A DNA stretch of 64,000 nucleotides from an uncultured Clostridia bacterium (GCA_934255135.1 CAKQMV010000004.1:1-64000), one strand, 5' to 3'; shown: positions 36,685 to 46,149, numbered from the stretch's first letter. Notes: generated by a model not told the origin, from the sequence alone. A program made the numbers and translations.

Positions 36685-37050
36685 TTATTCCGCCTTCTCG
36701 AAGATGATCTGGTCTCCAGAGAAATCCATTGTCAGGTTATCTCCATCCATAGTCAGTGTAATATCCTCGAATTTCTTTGTAGTGAGGTTAAATGTGCCAT
36801 CCTCATTCTCAGTGATATTTCCTTTACTCTTGATTCCGATAAAATCAACGGTTGCACTCTGATTGTCATTGATAGTCATGCTGAAATCACCCCAGACACT
36901 AGAAGTAGGTACCTCTTTCTTCTCGTGAATACATGACTCTGAGTGCCAGTCTCCTGTAAGTTTTGCCATCTTATCCTGACTGCAGCCAGGTAGTATCATC
37001 ATACCTGCAAGCATCAGAGTAAGCAGCATAATAATGCTTCTCTTCTTCAT
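36685..37050 (-). CDS. Cassette lipoprotein 2
   Basis: The 121-aa paralogue has the same lipobox ILPGC and end DQIIFEKAE as copy 1, with no length change. It differs mainly around the Cys-adjacent CSQDKMAKLTGDW and the central TINDNQSATVDFIG. The H-x3-C-x-H motif (WHSESCIH) is kept. It is encoded on the minus strand downstream of cassette protein 2. Confidence 0.75.
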   Translation of the reverse strand: MKKRSIIMLLTLMLAGMMILPGCSQDKMAKLTGDWHSESCIHEKKEVPTSSVWGDFSMTINDNQSATVDFIGIKSKGNITENEDGTFNLTTKKFEDITLTMDGDNLTMDFSGDQIIFEKAE

Positions 37051-37093
37051 AGTTTCGATCTCCTTATCCTGTAAAAACGTCTATAAATGACTT

Positions 37094-37121
37094 AAGACCT
37101 GGCCCGAATGGACCAGGTCTT
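37094..37121 (-). other. Intercistronic cassette hairpin, copy 2
   Basis: Same 12-bp AAGACCTGG-type stem as copy 1, read on the minus strand, with a 4-nt loop. Confidence 0.65.
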
Positions 37122-37153
37122 AATAATGCATATAGCCTAATTACGGTATAAGC

Positions 37154-39316
37154 TTACTTCTTAATTGTAATAGTCTTAGTTACTGTTGCGCCCTTTACAG
37201 TGTCTGTTCCATTTGAAGCGAATGCAGTAACCTTTACAGTGTACTTCTTACCCTTGAGAAGCTTGTAAGTCTTGCTGATTGACTCAGCAGTGTAAGTCTT
37301 TGTTACAGCCTTCTTACCAGCTCTCTTGTAAGTTACCTCGTATCCAGTAGCATTGTCAGCAGCTGAAGCCTTTACAGTGAGCTTGCCCTTCTTTGAAACA
37401 AGCTTAACAACTGGCTTACCAACTGTCTTCTTAGCGACTACTGTCTTAGTTCCTTCAGCAGCATCGCACTTTGAGCACTTAAGCTCCTTGATACCCTCTT
37501 CGAATACAGTTGCTTCCTTAGTTACAACCCACTTATCGAATGAGTGCTTTCCGCCCTTGATAGCAGCTTCTTCAGCAGCCTTCTTGTTAGCAGCAACGAT
37601 ATTCTTGTCTGTCTTTCCACATCTTGTGCACTCCTCAGCCTTAACCTTGTAAGCCTTGTTTACACAAGTTGCAGCAACCTCTGTCTCTGGGTGGTCGTGT
37701 CCAAGAGCTGATCCAGCCTTGATAGTTACACCGTGAGCCTTGATCTTGCCGCAGTTATCACACTTGTAGCTTGAAATCTCTCCAACCTCACAAGTTGCCG
37801 CCTTAAGAACAACCTTCTTAGTGAATACGTGGTTCTTAAGAGTTGGGTCGAGGTACTTGAGTTCCTTATCAGTAATCTTATTTGATGTTGGTGTTACAGT
37901 ACCATCCTCATGGAAGTACTTAGGAGCACCCTTTGCTACATCCTCAAATGAAACTACAACCTTATCAAACTGGTCTTTCTTAGCTACCTTATCTGAATCT
38001 GTGCAGTTAGCGCATGTAATCTCATAGTGAGCACGCTCTCCACAAGTTGCAGCTACTTCCTTGATAACGAAGCTATGACCGTTAGGCTTTGTGTCGTTAC
38101 CCTTAGCATCCTTAACAGTTGTGTACTGTGGTGTATCGTATACATCAGTAGTTTCTACATCCTTCTCGTGGTTAACATTAGCGTACTTTCCACAAACTGT
38201 ACACTCAAGAGTCTCCTGTGCAGCAGTCTTACATGTAGCAGCTACAGTTACCTTCTTCCACTCATGCTTATGAGCAGCTGCAGCATTACCCTTCTTTGCA
38301 CCCTTTACAACATTGCCACAATCAGCACAAGTGTATCCGTAATAAACATCGTTACCCTCTGTGATTGTAGTATCTGCTGCATAGTATGTGTTAGCGAAAA
38401 TTTCTGATGCCATGTATCCTGGCTTGAGAGTCCATGCTGCTTTCTCATCTGTTCTTGTAGCTACGATAGTCTGTGAACCCTTCTTGTAAAGAGTTTTGTT
38501 ATCGCTTCCTACAACAGTCTCAACAGGAGTCTTGAATACCTTGCAAGGAGTCTCAGTTACTACTGCTCCAGCCTTATTTACAAGAACCTTCTTAGTAGTG
38601 CCACATACTGTACAAGTGTAAGTCTTCTCTGTTACATCTCCACAGAGCTTCTTCTCTGAAGTTGGGTTTACGCCAGCCTTGATGTTTCCGCTTTCATCCT
38701 CAAAGCTGTGCTTAGGGAGTGAAGTAGTGGTGTTCTTAGCAATTTCCTTACCGCAGACTGTGCAGTTTGTCTTTGTCTTGCAATCTGCACCCTCGTTAGT
38801 TGGATGCTCGTGGGTTACAGGGCTAATATCAGATGCATCAGTCTTGATCACTCCACAGTGCTTGCATACCTTAACATTGTAATAGCATACAGTTTTAGCA
38901 AGCTTCTTAGCCTGAGCTGCAGTCTGTGCATCGTTAGCAAATCCTGACTGCTTTGCTGCCTGCATTAGCTTGCAATACTCGTCAACTGTTACCTGCTGAG
39001 CAACATACTCGTGATCATCCTTAGTAACCTTAACTGTCTTAGTCTCTTCACAGAATTTGTTATCATCCTTACACTTGAAAGTTACTTTACCCTCCTTAGT
39101 GCAAGTAGCCGGAACATACTCTATGATAGCTTCCTTATCAGCACCTGTAAGAGCCTTAACCTGCGCATTTGTTACAGTAGTTCCAGTTCCAGCAGCAATT
39201 GTTGGCCAGCTGTGAGCTGTTGATGCGTCTGCAGTAACTGCAGCGAAAGCCATTGATGGCATGAAAGATGCCACCATTGCAACTGACATAAGAGTCGCAA
39301 AAATTTTCTTACGCAT
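37154..39316 (-). CDS. Cassette protein 2: secreted Cys/His-repeat surface protein
   Basis: At 720 aa this is the longest family member with the standard leader. The signal peptide ends AFA, the repeat region is Cys-rich (CTKEGKVTFKCKDDNKFC, CKTKTNCTVCG, CKTAAQETLECTVCG, CGERAHYEITCANC, CEVGEISSYKCDNCG), and the C-terminal basic module is almost the same as in protein 1. The centre, about residues 30-480, aligns only loosely with protein 1, whereas the region after CDNCGKIKAHG is nearly identical. It lies tail to tail with cassette 1, facing it across the Ig-repeat gene. Confidence 0.75.
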   Translation of the reverse strand: MRKKIFATLMSVAMVASFMPSMAFAAVTADASTAHSWPTIAAGTGTTVTNAQVKALTGADKEAIIEYVPATCTKEGKVTFKCKDDNKFCEETKTVKVTKDDHEYVAQQVTVDEYCKLMQAAKQSGFANDAQTAAQAKKLAKTVCYYNVKVCKHCGVIKTDASDISPVTHEHPTNEGADCKTKTNCTVCGKEIAKNTTTSLPKHSFEDESGNIKAGVNPTSEKKLCGDVTEKTYTCTVCGTTKKVLVNKAGAVVTETPCKVFKTPVETVVGSDNKTLYKKGSQTIVATRTDEKAAWTLKPGYMASEIFANTYYAADTTITEGNDVYYGYTCADCGNVVKGAKKGNAAAAHKHEWKKVTVAATCKTAAQETLECTVCGKYANVNHEKDVETTDVYDTPQYTTVKDAKGNDTKPNGHSFVIKEVAATCGERAHYEITCANCTDSDKVAKKDQFDKVVVSFEDVAKGAPKYFHEDGTVTPTSNKITDKELKYLDPTLKNHVFTKKVVLKAATCEVGEISSYKCDNCGKIKAHGVTIKAGSALGHDHPETEVAATCVNKAYKVKAEECTRCGKTDKNIVAANKKAAEEAAIKGGKHSFDKWVVTKEATVFEEGIKELKCSKCDAAEGTKTVVAKKTVGKPVVKLVSKKGKLTVKASAADNATGYEVTYKRAGKKAVTKTYTAESISKTYKLLKGKKYTVKVTAFASNGTDTVKGATVTKTITIKK

Positions 39317-39486
39317 TTTCCAATTTCTCCTTTCCGATTTTTGTTTAATTAATTAAGCAAAATGCATTTTATGATCACGGCTCTGGGCCGGTATCATCGT
39401 CATTTTGTGGAACCGATGGTGCCGAATTGCACCACTGTTCCGTGTTGGAAATAACGTTTAATTGAACAAGTCGTCTCAAAAGGTGT
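39317..39486 (-). promoter_or_regulatory. Conserved 170-nt cassette leader, copy 2
   Basis: Same length and order of elements as copy 1. In hairpin 1 one C becomes T opposite G, keeping a wobble pair, and one loop base changes. The similarity continues about 20 nt further upstream (AAATATCAAATC on the minus strand). Confidence 0.8.
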
Positions 39487-39751
39487 GATTTGATATTTGG
39501 GATTTTTTGCAATTTTAGAGAGTTTTTCTACTAATTGGGAAAAATAAAATACCCCTCTTTTCCAGAAGAAAAAGTTGATTTAGAAATGAAAATTGTTACA
39601 TTGTTGCGTATGTTCATACAGAGAGTGAAGGCAGGTATTAAGACTTTGAACAAAGAAAATATATTCTTTGAATTATCACAAAAGAATCGTATAATAATAT
39701 TAGTTCTAATATTAAGAAGTAATATACTTAACAAAATGAGAGGTATCAATT

Positions 39752-40855
39752 ATGATAATCATGCGAGTTAAGGCAGATAACATCTTGTGCTTTAATAATT
39801 TTGACATTAACATGTCATATCCCAAGAAGATTGTGAAATCTCCTATAGAGAATGAATTTCTTACAGAGCGTACCAACTTCAGATACAAGAAGGTTAATAT
39901 TCTGATGGGTGGAAATGCTACCGGCAAGACATCACTTGGCAGGATTCTTATGAAGTTCATGAATTATTTCAAGGATGGTGCTGTTGAACGTTTTACAGAT
40001 ATGATTAGTGATTCATCTCGAGCAGCATCGCTGACAATAGACTTTGTAAAGAACGATTTGAAGCTGTATAGATTCAGTTTTAGGAGTGAACCGAAAGCTG
40101 ATTCTGAAAGATATGGTAGTTCTATAGAAATAAAGAGTGTCCGTATCAACAAAACAGACTCGTATGAAACGTGCGAATTAAAGCTAAACGATGATTCGAA
40201 ATGTGAATATACGACCTATGATACGGTAGATACGGAGGGGTGGAATTTTACTTTTCCAAGAGACATCACAGGTAACACACCGTATGCACTTGTCGCAGAG
40301 AATCCTAAGCATCTCATAGTCTTGGAAAAGGTCTTAAAGACTCTTGACCCGGCAATCCGTAAAGTCGAAGCTATAAAGGATGTTGAGAATTCTTTTGTCA
40401 TTCGATTTGATAATGAGGATGTGATTATTCAAGACGGAAGAATGTCAAAGGAATCAATACTTTCAAGCGGCACTAAGGCCGGTATTGATATTGCGTATAT
40501 TATTGCGTCATCTATATGCAATATGCATGATTTCTACTATTGTGATGAAATATTCTCTTTCGTTAATAGTGATCTCGAGAAAGCTTGTTTGTCTGTGATT
40601 ATAGACAAGCTTGGCGATAATAGACAGTTGTTCTTTACTACTCATAATTCTGATATTCTTGATATGGATTTGCCTAAGCATGCATTCACATTCATGAAGA
40701 AGGATGTGACAGAGGATGGAGTTAATATCAGTTGTGTATATGCTTCCGATTATCTTAAGAAGGCTGAGGACTCAATAAAGAATGCAGTAGAGAATGATTT
40801 ATTCTGTATTGCTCCGGAACTCAATGAGTTATATGATCTCATTGATCTGGATTAA
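39752..40855 (+). CDS. AAA/ABC-type ATPase of a two-gene defence-like pair
   Basis: The 367-aa protein has a Walker A motif MGGNATGKTS near residue 55, a signature-like SSGTKAGIDIAYI, a Walker B FYYCDEIFS and an H-loop FFTTHNSDIL, the order seen in OLD, RloA/AbiLi and PARIS AriA ATPases. No signal or membrane segment is seen. The start follows GAGAGG. A TOPRIM-like gene begins 12 nt downstream, the usual arrangement for such anti-phage pairs. Which named system it belongs to cannot be fixed by eye. The gap 39487-39751 is AT-rich, with several TATAAT-like sites but no gene. Confidence 0.7.
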   Translation: MIIMRVKADNILCFNNFDINMSYPKKIVKSPIENEFLTERTNFRYKKVNILMGGNATGKTSLGRILMKFMNYFKDGAVERFTDMISDSSRAASLTIDFVKNDLKLYRFSFRSEPKADSERYGSSIEIKSVRINKTDSYETCELKLNDDSKCEYTTYDTVDTEGWNFTFPRDITGNTPYALVAENPKHLIVLEKVLKTLDPAIRKVEAIKDVENSFVIRFDNEDVIIQDGRMSKESILSSGTKAGIDIAYIIASSICNMHDFYYCDEIFSFVNSDLEKACLSVIIDKLGDNRQLFFTTHNSDILDMDLPKHAFTFMKKDVTEDGVNISCVYASDYLKKAEDSIKNAVENDLFCIAPELNELYDLIDLD

Positions 40856-40866
40856 GGAGGTATATC

Positions 40867-41508
40867 ATGGCTATGAACGAATTATATCAGTTCTATGTTG
40901 AGGGTGAAGGCGAGAAGAAAATAATTGAAACTCTCAAGAAAGATATGTCCCTGATCGTAAGTGGTAAAGTTGAAGTGCTTAATGTTGTTCAACATGAAAT
41001 CAAGAATGCCCGACTGATGACTTTGAAGAAAGGAACTAATGTTGTACTGGTATATGATACCGATGTTTGCAATACAGATATACTTGATAAGAATATCAAA
41101 TTGTTGAAATCAAACAATCGCATCAAACGAATCATATGTATTCCACAAGTGCTTAATCTGGAGGATGAGCTTATAAGGGCTACAACAATGCGGAAAGTCA
41201 CAGATCTTCTTAATAGTAAAACTCTGACCGATTATAAAAGAGATTTACTCAAGTGCAGCAACTTAGATAAGAAGCTGTATGATAAAGAGTTTGATATATC
41301 CAAATTCTGGAATGAGGAACCGCCTGCTAAATTCAGCAGGTACGGTAATGACTCTGCTTTAATAAAGAAATTGGGCTATCCAAAAGCTCTGTGGGAAATA
41401 GAGATTCAAAAAAGACCGGGAAATCCCAATGTCATTAAGTTAAGGACATTGTGGGAAATCTGGTCTTTTTTAAGTGTCTATTCCGTTATTCCGCCTTCTC
41501 GAAGATGA
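40867..41508 (+). CDS. TOPRIM-like partner (RloB/AbiLii/DUF4435-like?)
   Basis: The 213-aa protein begins with FYVEGEGEKKIIETL, placing a Glu where TOPRIM nucleases have it, and later has VLVYDTDV with the Asp-x-Asp pair. A basic region follows, then SRYGNDSALIKKLGYP. With the ATPase upstream this looks like a nuclease effector gated by the ATPase, by analogy to RloAB, AbiL or PARIS. GGAGG precedes the start. Oddly, the last ~30 codons run through a long hairpin terminator and 23 nt into the opposing lipoprotein gene, so the native C-terminus may have been lost when the cassette came to lie beside it. Confidence 0.55.
   Translation: MAMNELYQFYVEGEGEKKIIETLKKDMSLIVSGKVEVLNVVQHEIKNARLMTLKKGTNVVLVYDTDVCNTDILDKNIKLLKSNNRIKRIICIPQVLNLEDELIRATTMRKVTDLLNSKTLTDYKRDLLKCSNLDKKLYDKEFDISKFWNEEPPAKFSRYGNDSALIKKLGYPKALWEIEIQKRPGNPNVIKLRTLWEIWSFLSVYSVIPPSRR
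41411..41471. terminator. Long imperfect hairpin terminator inside a reading-frame end
   Basis: AAAGACC (41411-41417) and GGTCTTT (41462-41468) close a long imperfect stem that also pairs CAATGTC with GACATTG; a T-run follows. It lies within the last codons of the TOPRIM-like gene and downstream of lipoprotein 3. Confidence 0.55.
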
Positions 41509-41851
41509 TCTGATCCTTCGCAAAGTCCATCTTCAGAGTGTCTCCATCCTGAGTCAGTGTGATGTCATCAAACTTCTTTGTAGTGAGATTGAATGTACCA
41601 TCCTCGTTCTCTTCAACAGTACCCTTGCTCTTGATACCAATGAACTCAACAGTTGCGCTGTGATCCTCATTGATAGTCATGCTGAAGTCACCCCATACAT
41701 CATGAGTGTCAGCTTCCTTCTTCTCATGGATACATGTTTCAGAATGCCAATCTCCGGCAAGCTTTCCTACCTTATCTGAGCTGCAGCCAGGCAGAATCAT
41801 CATGCCTGCAAGCATCAGAGTCAGGAGCATAATAATGCTTCTCTTCTTCAT
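41486..41851 (-). CDS. Cassette lipoprotein 3
   Basis: The 121-aa lipoprotein is nearly identical to lipoprotein 5 at 61096: by eye only three residues differ (Gly/Ala in KVGK, Asp/Asn in FDDI, Asp/Glu in GDTL). Lipobox ILPGC, WHSETCIH and the end DQIIFEKAE are kept. It is on the minus strand after cassette protein 3. Its usual GGTCGGG-type terminator is missing and is replaced by the hairpin in the neighbouring TOPRIM-like gene. Confidence 0.75.
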   Translation of the reverse strand: MKKRSIIMLLTLMLAGMMILPGCSSDKVGKLAGDWHSETCIHEKKEADTHDVWGDFSMTINEDHSATVEFIGIKSKGTVEENEDGTFNLTTKKFDDITLTQDGDTLKMDFAKDQIIFEKAE

Positions 41852-41894
41852 AGTTTCGATCTCCTTATCCTATAAAAATGTCTATATATGACTT

Positions 41895-41923
41895 AAGACC
41901 TGGCCCGAGATGGACCAGGTCTT
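41895..41923 (-). other. Intercistronic cassette hairpin, copy 3
   Basis: Same stem as the other copies, with a 5-nt loop instead of 4 nt. The length change falls in the loop and leaves the stem intact. Confidence 0.65.
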
Positions 41924-41955
41924 AATAATGCATATAGCCTAATTACGGTATAAGC

Positions 41956-44109
41956 TTACTTCTTAATTGTAATTTTCTTAGTTACTGCTGCACCTGTAAC
42001 TGTCTCAGTTCCGTTTGATGCGAATGCAGTAACTGTTACTGTGTACTTCTTACCCTTGAGAAGTCTGTAAGTCTTGCTAATTGACTCAGCTGTGTAAGTC
42101 TTAGTTGTAGCCTTCTTACCAGCTCTCTTGTAAGTTACCTCGTATCCAGTAGCATTATCAGCAGCTGAAGCCTTTACAGTGAGCTTGCCCTTCTTTGAAA
42201 CAAGCTTAACCTCAGGAGCTCCAACAGTCTTCTTAGCGATGATTGTCTTAGTTGCATCCTTAGCTCCGCAAACTGAACACTCGAGCTGCTTAACGCCCTC
42301 TTCGAATACAGTTGCTTCCTTAGTTACAACCCACTTGTCGAATGTGTGCTTTCCACCAAGAATTGTAGCTGCCTTAAGAGCATTTTCATTTGCTGTTGCA
42401 TTAGCAGCACTATACTCTCCACAGTTAGTGCAAGCAGTAGCCTTTACCTCGTAAGCCTTATGCTCGCAGTTTGCTGCTACCTTAGTAATAGGATAGTTAT
42501 GCTCTAGTGCTGTGCCAGCCTTCTCGTAAACAGATTCTACGTTAAGCTTGCCACACTCTGTACACTTCTTTCCATATACAGCGTTCTTTCCACATGATGC
42601 GGCAGCAATCTGTGTATCAGCACCCCACTTGTGAGTTGCTGCCTTTGCTGTAGTATCAAAAGTGAGCTCGATAACACTAGTTCCCTGAAGATCACCTGTG
42701 AATCCAGTCCAGATGAAAGTCTTTGTAGTCTTTGTAGCCTTTGCAGTGTTCTCTGTAAGGTTTCCTACAGCAGTAATTCCAGAATTTGTAGTATTCTTCT
42801 TTGTAACTACTGCATTAGTTCCATTGTATTTTACTTCAACTCCACCATTCTCGTCACAATCCTTACCACAAGTTGAACACTTAATAGTGTAGTACTCTCT
42901 ATCAACGCAGTTTCCAGCAACCTTTGTAACTACATAGTTATGAGCTAGCTTAGTTGAACCAGTCTTAGGAACTTCCTGAACGTTTCCGCAAATCTTGCAA
43001 ACCTTCTTTGTGTAAGCTGCTCTATCACAAGTAGCAGCTACCTCTGTGTCAACAGTGTCATGCTTGCCTGCTGTTGTTTCAGTTGCACCATCAAGAGCGT
43101 CTCCACAAACTGTACACTTAAGGCCAAGAACCTTATTTGTAGTACATGAACCCTCAGAGATTACTGAATTAAGCTTGTAGTACTCGTACTTATCAACATC
43201 TGTCTCAGGAATTGCCTTATCTTCTGCGCTAGCTGCTGGCTTTGCAGTCAGAGTGCTTGTGAGAACAGAATTGTCAGCTTTCTTTACAGCAACATAACCA
43301 CTCTTAAGTCTGTATGTACGTGCTGTAGTAAATGTTGCAGCCTCAGTAACCTTTACTGCTGCTCCATAGTTGTGCGCATTATCAGTCTTCATTGTCTCAT
43401 CATACCATACGCACTCTGCACCGCATGTTGAACATGTTGACTTGTATCCAGGACCATGCTTGCAGTTAGCATCTGAAACCTTATTTGCATCAGTCTTATC
43501 TGTTGGCTCCTTAGCAGTGTGTACTCCATTTGGAATCTTTATAGTGTTGTGGCACTGTACACAAGTGTATGAGAGACAGTCATGCCTAGCAGGAGCGGTG
43601 TGGTTCTGAATCTTTCCGTTATCCCTTACAACATATCCACATGAACAAACCCTAGCACTCTTTACATAGCACTTTGTTGCCTCGTTGCTCTTTACCCAAT
43701 AATCAGCCTGAGCCTGAGTCTTGAAGCCCTCTACGTTCTGAGCATGCATTGCATCAGCATACTCCTTAAGAGTGAGATCTCTCTCTGAGAACTTGTGGTC
43801 GTACATATTAGCATTAGTAGGAAGTGCTGTGATAGTTACCTCCTTAACGTTCTTGCAGTAGTCATCCTTACAAGTAACCTCTGCCTTACCAGCCTTTTCA
43901 TGAGTTGGCTCTGCAACAACCTTTACATACTTCGCATTTTCAGCACTTAGAGTCTTTATGTTTTCCCAAGTGCACTCTGTTGCGCTTCCACTAGCAACTA
44001 CATAATCGTGTGTATGTCCACTAGCTCCAACAGCAGCGAAAGCCATTGATGGCATGAATGATGCGATCATTGCAACTGACATAAGAGTCGCAAAAATTTT
44101 CTTACGCAT
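41956..44109 (-). CDS. Cassette protein 3: secreted Cys/His-repeat surface protein
   Basis: The 717-aa paralogue has the family signal peptide (ending AFA), a divergent Cys-rich centre (CTWENIKTL near the N-terminus, then CLSYTVQC-like pairs, CTTNKVLGLKCTVCG, CDRAAYTKKVCKICG, CVDREYYTIKCSTCG, CGKNAVYGKKCTECG) and the basic C-terminal module NATGYEVTYKRAGKKATTK. One Thr-rich stretch around residues 455-500 interrupts the repeats. Its leader lies head to head with that of cassette 4 about 3.6 kb away, with the AbiE pair and a DUF4143 ATPase gene between them. Confidence 0.75.
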   Translation of the reverse strand: MRKKIFATLMSVAMIASFMPSMAFAAVGASGHTHDYVVASGSATECTWENIKTLSAENAKYVKVVAEPTHEKAGKAEVTCKDDYCKNVKEVTITALPTNANMYDHKFSERDLTLKEYADAMHAQNVEGFKTQAQADYWVKSNEATKCYVKSARVCSCGYVVRDNGKIQNHTAPARHDCLSYTCVQCHNTIKIPNGVHTAKEPTDKTDANKVSDANCKHGPGYKSTCSTCGAECVWYDETMKTDNAHNYGAAVKVTEAATFTTARTYRLKSGYVAVKKADNSVLTSTLTAKPAASAEDKAIPETDVDKYEYYKLNSVISEGSCTTNKVLGLKCTVCGDALDGATETTAGKHDTVDTEVAATCDRAAYTKKVCKICGNVQEVPKTGSTKLAHNYVVTKVAGNCVDREYYTIKCSTCGKDCDENGGVEVKYNGTNAVVTKKNTTNSGITAVGNLTENTAKATKTTKTFIWTGFTGDLQGTSVIELTFDTTAKAATHKWGADTQIAAASCGKNAVYGKKCTECGKLNVESVYEKAGTALEHNYPITKVAANCEHKAYEVKATACTNCGEYSAANATANENALKAATILGGKHTFDKWVVTKEATVFEEGVKQLECSVCGAKDATKTIIAKKTVGAPEVKLVSKKGKLTVKASAADNATGYEVTYKRAGKKATTKTYTAESISKTYRLLKGKKYTVTVTAFASNGTETVTGAAVTKKITIKK

Positions 44110-44279
44110 TTTCCAATTTCTCCTTTCCGATTTTTGTTTAATTAATTAAGCAAAATGCATTTTATGATCACGGCTCTGGGCCGGTATCATCGTCATTTTG
44201 TGGAACCGATGGTGCCGTATTGCGCCACTGTTCCTTGTTGGAAATAACGTTTAATTGAACAAGTCGTCTCAAAAGGTGT
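44110..44279 (-). promoter_or_regulatory. Conserved 170-nt cassette leader, copy 3
   Basis: Same length and elements as copy 1. One substitution lies just outside hairpin 1 (CAACACGG becomes CAACAAGG). The region 44280-44460 beyond it is AT-rich and shows no gene. Confidence 0.8.
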
Positions 44280-44460
44280 GATTTGATAATTGGGATTTTT
44301 TGCAGTATTGTAGAGTATTAGATTGAGCTAAGGAGTTTACAAAAATAAGTTAAATAACATAAGCGGATTGTTAAAATCAGAATGGATGAATATGCGGAGT
44401 TATGTATAAAACCGCAATATTTAAATCGCAAAATATCTAGATCAAACTAAAGAATTTTCT

Positions 44461-44573
44461 GCTTAAGTGCTGTAGATTTAAGAAAGTTTTGGCACTTAGG
44501 TATTGGAATATAATTGCTAATTGAGTAATATATAGTAAAGTGCCTAATATTTTATGAAAATGCGGCACTTAAG
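44461..44573 (+). promoter_or_regulatory. Four GGCACTTA boxes upstream of abiE
   Basis: The motif GCACTTA occurs in alternating orientation at 44461-44470 (GCTTAAGTGC), 44491-44500 (GGCACTTAGG), 44538-44547 (AAGTGCCTAA) and 44564-44573 (GGCACTTAAG). AbiEi antitoxins are known to repress their own promoter through inverted repeats, and these boxes fit that role. Confidence 0.6.
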
Positions 44574-44585
44574 TAGAGGTGCGAA

Positions 44586-45194
44586 ATGCTTAATGAAAAT
44601 GATATTGAAAAGATAAGATGTGCTTTTGATAAACATAATAACGTAATGACAACTTCTGAGCTAAGCAAACAGAAACTCTATTATGCAGATATAAAGCAAC
44701 TTCTTGATGAGGGTTACATAGACAGAGTAAAGCGTGGTTATTATCAATGGATGGAAGATGTAGACTTCAGCGAAGTAGATATTATTAATGCTATTTTCCC
44801 TGATGGTGTCCTCTGTATGGAGACTGCACTGTTCTATTATGGATATAGCGATAGAAATCCTGCTGAGTGGAATGTGGCAATAGGAAGAAATGTTTCAAGG
44901 CTACGATCTAATGTGGTATATCCATTCATCAAAGAATATCGAATAGACTCTCAAATGCTTACTCTTGGTGAAACTACAGGCATAATTGACGGCAGAGAAG
45001 TCCGTATTTTTGACCGTGACAGAACAATTTGCGATGTCCTAAAGAATATGAACAAGATGGATAAAGAGATATTCAACAAAGCAATTCAGGGATACGTTGG
45101 TGATACGAAGAAGAATATTCCTAATCTTATGGCATATGCCAAAGAGCTTCGAGTGCAGAAGAAAGTGAATGAGTTGATAGGAGTGTGGTTGTAA
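44586..45194 (+). CDS. abiEi: AbiEi-family antitoxin (type IV toxin-antitoxin)
   Basis: The 202-aa protein has an N-terminal winged helix (TTSELSKQKLYYADIKQLLDEG, then YIDRVKRGYYQW) and the AbiEi body: FPDGVLCMETALFYYGYSD, GREVRIFDRDRTICDVLKN and a C-terminal helical region (NLMAYAKELRVQKKVNEL). AbiEi counters the AbiEii nucleotidyltransferase and represses the operon. AGAGG precedes the ATG. The stop overlaps the toxin start (TAATG). Confidence 0.85.
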   Translation: MLNENDIEKIRCAFDKHNNVMTTSELSKQKLYYADIKQLLDEGYIDRVKRGYYQWMEDVDFSEVDIINAIFPDGVLCMETALFYYGYSDRNPAEWNVAIGRNVSRLRSNVVYPFIKEYRIDSQMLTLGETTGIIDGREVRIFDRDRTICDVLKNMNKMDKEIFNKAIQGYVGDTKKNIPNLMAYAKELRVQKKVNELIGVWL

Positions 45195-46096
45195 TGGCAG
45201 ACAAGACAGCTTCCGTTCTGGCAAAATTGAAAAATAAGGCCAAGGCATCAGGTATAAGCTATCAACAATGCCTGCAGTTATTTGTGCAGGAAGAATTTCT
45301 CAGAAAATTATCGAAATCTGGGGAAGCCGACACTCTGATTTTAAAAGGTGGCTTGTTCATTTATACATTAACTAATTTTGAAAGCAGAGCTACTGTTGAC
45401 GTGGACTTTTTGCTTCGCGGTTATTCGAATTCCATAGAGGAAATAACGAAACTTATTGATGAGATTATCAATACTCCTACAGGAAATGAGTATATTGAAA
45501 TGCATACTAATGGATTTGAGGAGATCTCTCCACAAAGAAAGTATCATGGTATAAGTACTCAGATTATTGCACAAATCAAGAATGTGCGAGTGCCATTTAA
45601 TATCGACATTGGCGTTGGTGATATTATTGTTCCAAGCGCAGAAGAACGTGTGATTAATACACAGCTTCCCGACTTTGAGGCGCCATTAATCAAAACATAT
45701 TCACTTGAAAGTACAATTGCAGAGAAGTTTGATGCAATATTGCAACGATTTGAACTTACAGGGCGTATGAAAGACTTTTACGACATATATTATCTTTCAC
45801 GAACCTTTGATTTTGATGGGTTAAAGCTTCAAGCTACTATCTACGAAACACTAAAACAAAGAGGGACTCCATATGATGAACATAGCTTCAATAGAATTGG
45901 GACACTTGCTGATAACGAAGATATGAAGAAGCGATGGAGGTATTTCTTGAAAACAATAAAGGATGATTCATTGGACTTTTCATTTGTTGTAAGCGAAATT
46001 CAGACATTCATCGAACCTGTCTATAAAGCTATGGTTAGTGAAAAGGAATGGATGTGCAGATGGGAAAGCAGTTCACAGACATGGCTCCAGGAGTAA
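45194..46096 (+). CDS. abiEii: AbiEii-family nucleotidyltransferase toxin
   Basis: The 300-aa protein is a DNA polymerase beta-like nucleotidyltransferase: LILKGGLFIYTL is followed by RATVDVDFLLRG (the Gly-Gly and Asp-x-Asp catalytic pattern), with a later FDIDIGVGDII-type Asp region (PFNIDIGVGD) and a helical C-terminus (IAEKFDAILQRFELTGRMKD). Family members block growth, probably by modifying tRNA, when the antitoxin is lost, giving abortive phage defence. The start at 45194 follows GGAG and is preferred to a GTG 9 nt upstream. Confidence 0.85.
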   Translation: MADKTASVLAKLKNKAKASGISYQQCLQLFVQEEFLRKLSKSGEADTLILKGGLFIYTLTNFESRATVDVDFLLRGYSNSIEEITKLIDEIINTPTGNEYIEMHTNGFEEISPQRKYHGISTQIIAQIKNVRVPFNIDIGVGDIIVPSAEERVINTQLPDFEAPLIKTYSLESTIAEKFDAILQRFELTGRMKDFYDIYYLSRTFDFDGLKLQATIYETLKQRGTPYDEHSFNRIGTLADNEDMKKRWRYFLKTIKDDSLDFSFVVSEIQTFIEPVYKAMVSEKEWMCRWESSSQTWLQE

Positions 46097-46149
46097 GTCT
46101 ATAAAGTTATTATTGCTGAAGGTCAGGCATCCAGGTACTAAGCAAAAAG

